From NCBI GenBank assembly GCA_937877565.1, contig CALFJB010000017.1, positions 50,564 through 114,563 on the forward strand: a DNA stretch of 64,000 nucleotides. Reading direction: 5' to 3'. Below the pieces are notes generated by a model, which saw nothing but the letters and a program-made list of their open reading frames with translations, made no database searches and was not told the origin of the DNA. This document shows, in pieces, positions 58,982-64,000 of this stretch. The position numbers were made by a program, and so were the translations under genes. Positions within the stretch are counted from its first letter, which is position 1; each line of letters begins with the position of its first letter. The stretch comes from an uncultured Selenomonadales bacterium. Lineage in GTDB: Bacteria; Bacillota; Negativicutes; Selenomonadales; Selenomonadaceae.

Positions 58982-59953
58982 TTGAAACTGGAAGAAATTT
59001 TAGCAGAGGCAGTAAAATTAAAAGCGTCCGATATTCATTTGACAGTTGGACAAAAAATTTTTATTCGTAGTGCGGGCGAAATTTTACAATTCGGAGAAAT
59101 TTTAACTTCTGCAGACTTAGAAAAAATTTTGGCTGAACTTATACCGCCCCGCCTTATCGAAGTCTTAAATAAAAATTTGGCTGTCGATTTCTCCTACAAA
59201 AAATTTTCCCGCAGATTCAGAATTAATGTTTACTATCAAAGAAATTTTCCCGCCGCTGCAATTCGCCTAATTGCTGAAAAAATCCCAACGCTTGAAGAAA
59301 TTGGCGCACCTAAAGTTTTGAAAAAATTTCTGACTGCAACGCAAGGACTAATTTTAGTTACCGGGCGTACAGGTTCAGGAAAATCTACAACCATTGCGGC
59401 GTTTTTGAATGAACTTTGCAAAATTCGCCCGTGCCACTTATTGACACTTGAAGACCCAATCGAATTTGAGTACGACACAGAAAAATCTTTCATCAGCCAA
59501 CGTGAATTGGGACAAGATTTTTTGAACTTTGCAGACGCGGTAAAAGTAGCACTGCGCGAAATGCCGGATGTTTTATTGGTGGGCGAAATTAGAGACGCTG
59601 AAACAATGCACGCGGCGTTAGAGGCGTCGGCGGCAGGTGTTTTAGTTTTGGCAACTTTGCATACAAAATCGGCGGCTGAAACTGCAATGCGCGTTGAAAC
59701 AATGTTCCCGCTTGTGCAACGTGACGCAATCAGAGATTTATTTGCTGATGAATTTTCAGCGATAATTTCACAGCAACTTTTAAAAATTAACGGCGCGGTA
59801 AAATGTGCGGCTGAAGTTTTAATCGCAAATCCTGCGGCGCGTTCGCTGATTCGGCAAGGAAAATATATTCAACTGCCAAACGTTATGATGAGCAACACGG
59901 CGGCAGGTATGCAGACAATGGACGCCGTTTTAAAGGTTTTAGGTGTAAAATGA
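58982..59953 (+). CDS. pilT: Type IV pilus retraction ATPase PilT
   Basis: 323 residues from a TTG preceded by GGAGG. A hexameric secretion-type ATPase on the inner membrane that depolymerises pili for twitching. Visible parts: ASDIHLTVG in the N-terminal domain, Walker A GRTGSGKST (128-136), Asp box TLEDPIEFEY, Walker B region MPDVLLVGEIRD (194-205), His box ATLHTKSA (224-231) and the PilT-specific C-terminal AARSLIRQGK followed by GMQTMD. These last motifs favour PilT over PilB/GspE. It overlaps the next gene by ATGA. No pilB, pilin or prepilin peptidase gene is in the window. Confidence 0.92.
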   Translation: MKLEEILAEAVKLKASDIHLTVGQKIFIRSAGEILQFGEILTSADLEKILAELIPPRLIEVLNKNLAVDFSYKKFSRRFRINVYYQRNFPAAAIRLIAEKIPTLEEIGAPKVLKKFLTATQGLILVTGRTGSGKSTTIAAFLNELCKIRPCHLLTLEDPIEFEYDTEKSFISQRELGQDFLNFADAVKVALREMPDVLLVGEIRDAETMHAALEASAAGVLVLATLHTKSAAETAMRVETMFPLVQRDAIRDLFADEFSAIISQQLLKINGAVKCAAEVLIANPAARSLIRQGKYIQLPNVMMSNTAAGMQTMDAVLKVLGVK

Positions 59954-61152
59954 AAAAATTTCGTTACAAAGGCTATGATGAAAATTCCGTCGCACAGGTT
60001 GGAACGCTTGAGGCGGAAACTTATTCAGAGGCTTATGCAGTTTTGCAATATCAAGGCGTCAAAGTTGTAAGTCTTGCGCCGGAACATATCAGTATTGTAA
60101 AATTGGCTGAAGATTATTATTTGAAGTACAAACTGGGCGGGCGTTGGTGTTCGGTATTTTTCAGAGAGTTAAGCGTAATGCTCGGCGTTATGACTTTGCA
60201 TGATTCACTGAAAAATTTGGCGCGGGCGTCTGAAGGTCACATTTCAGAAAAAATTTTACAAGAATTAGTTGAAACGGTAGAAGGCGGCGAAACTTTCAGC
60301 GCGGCACTTCGCAGGTACGAAATTATTTTTGGCGCAGATTCAATTCAATCTGTGGAAATTGGCGAAACAAGCGGCAGGTTACAGGAAGTTACAACGCGGC
60401 TTGCAAATCAACTTGAAAGAAATTACGCTACTAACAGAAAAGTTCGTTCAGCAATGTATTATCCTCTCGTAGTTTTTGGCGCGGCGATAATTGCGGCGGT
60501 CGTTATGATAAATATAACTTTGCCGGTATTTGAATCATTTTACGGGGCGAACGGGCAAAAATTGCCGTTGATAACTTCAATTTTTTTGACGGGCGGCAGA
60601 TTTTTAAATGAGCATTTATTTTTAATTTTTGCTATAATTTTATCAGCAGTAATTTTTTTTACGATAACTTATAGAGAAGTTGAAGGATTTAAATTTTTCT
60701 GCGACAACTTGAAACTGAAAATAAAGCTCCTGCGCGAAATTGAATTAAGAAATTTATTCAGCAGATTGGGATTTTTACTGGAAAGCGGCGTGACTTTGGA
60801 CGAATCAATTAAATTAAGTGCGTCGTCAAGCGGAAATTTAAAAATGCAAAGACTGCTTGAAAAAATAAAAAATTCGATTGAGGCGGGCGAAAAATTCGGC
60901 GTAACTTTAAAGCGCGTGCTGAAAGATTTTTCGCCGTTGTATTTAGGGTTAATCGTAAGCGGCGAAGAAAGCGGCAATATTGTAGAAATGTTGCGGCAAT
61001 GTGAATCAATGGCAGATTTTGAAATTGAGGAAACATTGCGGGCATTACCGGCAAAGGCTGAAGTTTACGGCACATTGACAGCGGGCGTAATTGTTGGCGC
61101 GTTGGTATTCTCAATCATTTTGCCAATTTTAAATATGACAGATTTACTTTAA
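59950..61152 (+). CDS. pilC: Type IV pilus/type II secretion inner-membrane platform protein (PilC/GspF)
   Basis: 400 residues with the two-fold repeated T2SSF domain. Repeat one (about 60-190) begins with FFRELSVMLGVM and ends in a membrane span (about 168-192). A second span is about 222-242, repeat two follows (LFSRLGFLLESGVTLDESIK) and a last span lies near 375-395. PilC holds the pilus assembly ATPases at the membrane. It is co-translated with pilT through an ATGA overlap. It is followed by a repeat-containing gap without a clear terminator. Confidence 0.92.
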   Translation: MKKFRYKGYDENSVAQVGTLEAETYSEAYAVLQYQGVKVVSLAPEHISIVKLAEDYYLKYKLGGRWCSVFFRELSVMLGVMTLHDSLKNLARASEGHISEKILQELVETVEGGETFSAALRRYEIIFGADSIQSVEIGETSGRLQEVTTRLANQLERNYATNRKVRSAMYYPLVVFGAAIIAAVVMINITLPVFESFYGANGQKLPLITSIFLTGGRFLNEHLFLIFAIILSAVIFFTITYREVEGFKFFCDNLKLKIKLLREIELRNLFSRLGFLLESGVTLDESIKLSASSSGNLKMQRLLEKIKNSIEAGEKFGVTLKRVLKDFSPLYLGLIVSGEESGNIVEMLRQCESMADFEIEETLRALPAKAEVYGTLTAGVIVGALVFSIILPILNMTDLL

Positions 61153-61177
61153 AAAAATTCAATTTGTAATAGGCGGC

Positions 61178-61301
61178 GCACAGGATGTGCGCACTGTCCG
61201 CGCAAATCGCCGGATGCGATTTCAGCGGACTCACATAGTTGCGGTCACGGTTAAAGCTCCTTTCTTTTGCAACTTTTCTTTGGAGCAGCAAAGAAAAGTT
61301 G
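61178..61301. repeat. Composite palindromic intergenic element, copy B (inverted)
   Basis: The GC-rich part comes first: GCGCAC/GTGCGC, then GTCCGC with AAATCGC facing GCGATTT and GCGGAC. It is followed by the AT palindrome CAACTTTTCTTT/AAAGAAAAGTTG (61270-61281 with 61290-61301). Compared with copy A the order is reversed. No gene lies in 61153-61398. Confidence 0.65.
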
Positions 61302-61398
61302 AGAAAAAATTAAAATTTAAGAATTGTTTGCACAATGATTAAACTTAAAATTTTTTTGCTAAATTAAAACGGATAATTTATTATGAAAGGAAATTTTT

Positions 61399-62247
61399 AT
61401 GAGACTGAAATTTTTTGCAAGTATATTTTTAATGTTGATAATGTTGACAGGTTGCGGAAACGATACGCCGCAAACTCAAGAAAAAGTTGAAAAGGTCGGT
61501 ATGTTGACGCGCTCCAATTTGGACGAAAAACAAATTGACGACTACACTAAAAATTTTAATTCGGCGCACGGCGTAACGACCGCGCAACAGACAACTTACT
61601 ACAACAATTTAAATTCAATGCAAATGGGCTTGACTTCCGGGCAAATTGATTCAATTCGCACTTACGGCAGTGTTGCAAATTATATGACTAATCGCAATTC
61701 TGAACTTGCAATTAAAGATTCTCAAACTGTGCAACTCGTCGATAATTTTTCCTGCGCGATGCGTGAAAGTGATACAGAATTGAAAAACGAATTTGACGCG
61801 GCGATAGATTCAATGGAAGCTGACGGCACTTTAAATAATCTCGTTGACAAATTTATAAAAAACTTAAAAGCTGACGAAGATCCGCCCGCAGTTACAATGC
61901 CGAAAATTTCCGGCGCAGATACAATCAAAGTTGGTGTAACAGGCGATTTGCCGCCGCTTGATTTAATTTTGGCTGACGGTACGCCCGCAGGTTTTAATAC
62001 CGCCGTACTTGCCGAAATTTCTCAACGTATTAACAAAAATATTGAACTGGTGACGATTGAAAGCAGTACCCGCGCCGCCGCGTTGATGTCAGGAAATGTT
62101 GACGTGATTTTCTGGACTGTTACGCCGGAAGGTGAAAGCCCGCTCCCTGCAAATTCAGATATTCCCGCAGGCGTGGCTTTAACAAATTCCTATTATCAAG
62201 ATGTTGTTGTTGACGTGAATTTGGGCGTAGTTTTCGCCGGTATGTAA
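61399..62247 (+). CDS. Lipoprotein with rearranged family 3 solute-binding lobes
   Basis: 282 residues with a lipoprotein signal: hydrophobic stretch 5-16 and lipobox LTGC with Cys19. Residues about 31-155 look like the second half of a family 3 amino-acid-binding protein (LNSMQMGLTSGQID, then CAMRESDTELKNEF and MEADGTLNNLVDKF, normally near the C-terminus). Residues about 174-275 look like the first half (IKVGVTGDLPPLDL, GFNTAVLAEISQRI, AAALMSGNVDVIFW). The order is thus permuted. It may bind a small ligand or serve as a sensor/partner rather than a transporter component, as no permease gene follows. It starts with ATG after AAAGGAAA and lies 24 bases before ftsE. Confidence 0.8.
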   Translation: MRLKFFASIFLMLIMLTGCGNDTPQTQEKVEKVGMLTRSNLDEKQIDDYTKNFNSAHGVTTAQQTTYYNNLNSMQMGLTSGQIDSIRTYGSVANYMTNRNSELAIKDSQTVQLVDNFSCAMRESDTELKNEFDAAIDSMEADGTLNNLVDKFIKNLKADEDPPAVTMPKISGADTIKVGVTGDLPPLDLILADGTPAGFNTAVLAEISQRINKNIELVTIESSTRAAALMSGNVDVIFWTVTPEGESPLPANSDIPAGVALTNSYYQDVVVDVNLGVVFAGM

Positions 62248-62271
62248 ATTAAATTTTTAGCAGGTGTAAAT

Positions 62272-62949
62272 TTGATTCATTTAAAAAACGTAACTAAAAT
62301 TTATCAACAAAACGGCGTCGTAGCGTTGGACAATATAAACCTTGACATTGCGCCGGGCGAATTTGTTTTTATCGTTGGAACGTCAGGCAGTGGCAAATCA
62401 ACGCTGATGAAACTTCTAATGCACGAAGAGACGCCGACAATGGGCGAAATTTTTGTAGACGGGCGCGACGTTATAAGAATGCAAAGAAAAGAAATTCCAT
62501 ACTTGCGACGAAGTTTGGGCGTAATTTTTCAAGATTTCAGACTGTTGGAAGATAAAACCGTTTACGAAAATATAGCGTTCGCAATGCAGGTTATAGAAAC
62601 GCCGCGTAAAATTATTCAGCGCAGTGTGGACGCAGTTTTAGATATTGTAGGACTGCGCGAAAAGTCCAAACATTTTCCGGCGCAACTTTCCGGCGGTGAA
62701 CAACAGCGCGTAGCCATTGCACGGGCGATTGTCAATGATCCAAAAATTGTTATAGCTGACGAACCGACCGGCAATTTAGACCCCGCCACGACGTGGGATA
62801 TTATGGATATTTTCAGAAGAATCAACGACGCGGGGACGACAATTATAATGGCGACGCACGATAAAGATATTGTAAACCGGCTGAAAAAGCGCGTAGTTGA
62901 AATTGAAGGCGGTAAAATTGTCCGCGACCAAATAAGAGGGCGATATTAA
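62272..62949 (+). CDS. ftsE: Cell division ABC-type ATPase FtsE
   Basis: 225 residues, TTG start after GCAGGTG. Walker A GTSGSGKST (36-44), Q-loop Gln87 in IFQDFRLL, signature LSGGEQQR (139-146) and Walker B IVIADEPTGNLDP (159-171). FtsE couples ATP hydrolysis through FtsX to peptidoglycan hydrolase activation at the septum; in Firmicutes it also acts in cell elongation or sporulation. The QDFRLLEDKTVYEN segment is typical for FtsE. The stop and the ftsX start overlap (TAATG). Confidence 0.96.
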   Translation: MIHLKNVTKIYQQNGVVALDNINLDIAPGEFVFIVGTSGSGKSTLMKLLMHEETPTMGEIFVDGRDVIRMQRKEIPYLRRSLGVIFQDFRLLEDKTVYENIAFAMQVIETPRKIIQRSVDAVLDIVGLREKSKHFPAQLSGGEQQRVAIARAIVNDPKIVIADEPTGNLDPATTWDIMDIFRRINDAGTTIIMATHDKDIVNRLKKRVVEIEGGKIVRDQIRGRY

Positions 62950-63836
62950 TGAACTTTCAGACAATCGAATATTATTTCCGTGAAGTTTTTCTGTCAATGG
63001 TAAGAAAACGCTGGATGACTTTCGCTTCAATCGGCACGGTAACTGTATCACTGTTCGTGCTTGGCGTATTTTTAATTTTAGTTATGAATATGACAAAATT
63101 GGCGGCGTCTTTAGAAAGTCAAGTGCAAATTTCGGCGTACCTAATCGACGGCTTGACAATCGAAGAGCGAAAAGAAATTGAACAATTTACAAAAAATTTG
63201 CCTGCCGTTTCAAAAGTCGAATATGTGACGAAGGAACAGGCTTTAAAAACTTTGCAAGCGCGACTCGGCGAACAGAAAAAAATTTTAGACGCGTTGGGCG
63301 ATTCAAACCCGTTGCCAAATTATTTTTTGGTAACAGTAAAAAATTCTTCAGATGTTAAACGAACGGCGGCGGCAATTTCTGAAGTTTACGGCGTTGAAGA
63401 AGTCAAATACGGGCAAGACGTAGCTGCAAATTTATTTGACTTAACGCACCTTTTGAGACTTTTCGGCGTTATGTTGGTGCTGATTTTGGCGTTGGCAACA
63501 CTTTTCATAATTTCAAATACAATTCGGCTGACGGTTTTTGCGCGGCGGAAAGAAATTGCAATAATGAAATACGTTGGCGCAACAGATGATTTTATTCGTT
63601 GGCCTTTCGTACTTGAAGGAATTTTGTTGGGATTCATCGGCGGAAGTGTAAGCGCGATAATTTTGAGAAGTTTTTATTCGGCAATGACTGAAAAAATTTA
63701 TACAACGCTTGCATTTTTCCCGCTCGTTGAACAATTTCCTTTTATGAATTGGCTGACATTGGGCTTGATAGTTTCAGGAATGTTAATTGGAACTTTGGGC
63801 AGTACCGTTTCACTGAAAAAATTTTTGGAGGTTTAA
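62949..63836 (+). CDS. ftsX: Cell division membrane protein FtsX
   Basis: 295 residues with four membrane spans (about 24-47, 166-190, 217-240 and 263-287). A large extracytoplasmic loop between the first two (about 48-165) contains ISAYLIDGLTIEE, VEYVTKEQAL and the LPNYFLV-like PNYFLVTV, as in FtsX. The loop normally contacts peptidoglycan hydrolases. It is translated with ftsE by a one-base overlap. A partner hydrolase gene is not seen before the window ends. Confidence 0.96.
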   Translation: MNFQTIEYYFREVFLSMVRKRWMTFASIGTVTVSLFVLGVFLILVMNMTKLAASLESQVQISAYLIDGLTIEERKEIEQFTKNLPAVSKVEYVTKEQALKTLQARLGEQKKILDALGDSNPLPNYFLVTVKNSSDVKRTAAAISEVYGVEEVKYGQDVAANLFDLTHLLRLFGVMLVLILALATLFIISNTIRLTVFARRKEIAIMKYVGATDDFIRWPFVLEGILLGFIGGSVSAIILRSFYSAMTEKIYTTLAFFPLVEQFPFMNWLTLGLIVSGMLIGTLGSTVSLKKFLEV

Positions 63837-63885
63837 TTAGGTTTTAGCGATTAGGTAAAAATTCTTAATTTAGATTTTTTTTAAA

Positions 63886-64000
63886 TGTACTTTCTTTCTT
63901 TTGGCGCAAAAGAAAGTAAAGTACCAAAGAAAGAAAACAGCCGCACATAACGACATCACGGCGGAGCAATGCTCCTATTCGTCGCATTGCAAGCGCGGCG
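63886..64000. repeat. Composite palindromic intergenic element, copy C (cut by window end)
   Basis: AT-rich near-palindrome GTACTTTCTTTCTTTT facing AAAAGAAAGTAAAGTAC (63887-63923), then ACCAAAGAAAGAAA and a GC-rich tail with GGAGC/GCTCC. The tail continues beyond the window. Same order as copy A. No gene lies in 63837-64000. Confidence 0.55.

Overview
The window is one contiguous stretch of an AT-rich chromosome. It looks like a Negativicutes/Selenomonadales-type Firmicute. This is an inference from gene content: split glyQ/glyS, a long-form glutamine synthetase, an AlgI/SGNH acylation pair, a giant RTX/GLUG surface protein, and frequent TTG starts preceded by good GGAGG sites. No rRNA, CRISPR array, integrase or transposase was found, and one tRNA is present.

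Layout. 1-1928: 3' part of an LTA-synthase-like membrane sulfatase-fold enzyme. 1979-5114 (minus): a compact run of an unknown protein, a CsoR/InrS-type metal sensor, thioredoxin reductase, a small redoxin and glutathione peroxidase, which reads as one metal/peroxide stress unit. 5257-7032: cheR and a free-standing GIY-YIG endonuclease. 7033-7622: an apparently orphan cobalamin riboswitch with its own promoter, followed by a heptamer-built palindrome and a chain of hairpins/terminators, but no gene. 7623-11658: a dCache chemoreceptor (minus) and a 627-residue glutamine synthetase.

11733-41189 (minus) is a single uninterrupted gene for a protein of about 9,818 residues. It has GLUG modules at the N-terminal end, then about twenty repeats of a mixed module carrying RTX-like beta-roll segments, then degenerate modules containing an exact 732-bp duplication, and a C-terminal RTX block built from 840-bp units. 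Across a 480-bp divergent regulatory region lies a two-gene signalling operon: a dual-sensor hybrid kinase whose first kinase half is dead, and a REC-GGDEF protein.

46794-49271 (minus): an SGNH/MBOAT O-acylation pair. 49429-56770: glyQ-glyS followed tightly by a glycosyltransferase and three genes matching FnlA/FnlB/FnlC (CapE/F/G), the UDP-N-acetyl-L-fucosamine pathway. 56850-58535: a PAS-GGDEF-EAL protein that should be a phosphodiesterase only. 58578-58653: tRNA-Gln(CUG). 58982-61152: pilT and a pilC/gspF gene. 61399-63836: a lipoprotein with rearranged solute-binding lobes, then ftsE-ftsX. Three intergenic gaps in the last 6 kb carry related palindromic repeat elements.

Themes are cell-surface construction (giant adhesin-like protein, O-acylation, FucNAc glycans, pili, LTA-like polymer) and signalling that may control it (c-di-GMP enzymes, hybrid kinase, chemoreceptor). 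The most unusual items are the orphan B12 riboswitch with its hairpin array, the heptamer palindromes, the giant protein and the dual-sensor kinase.
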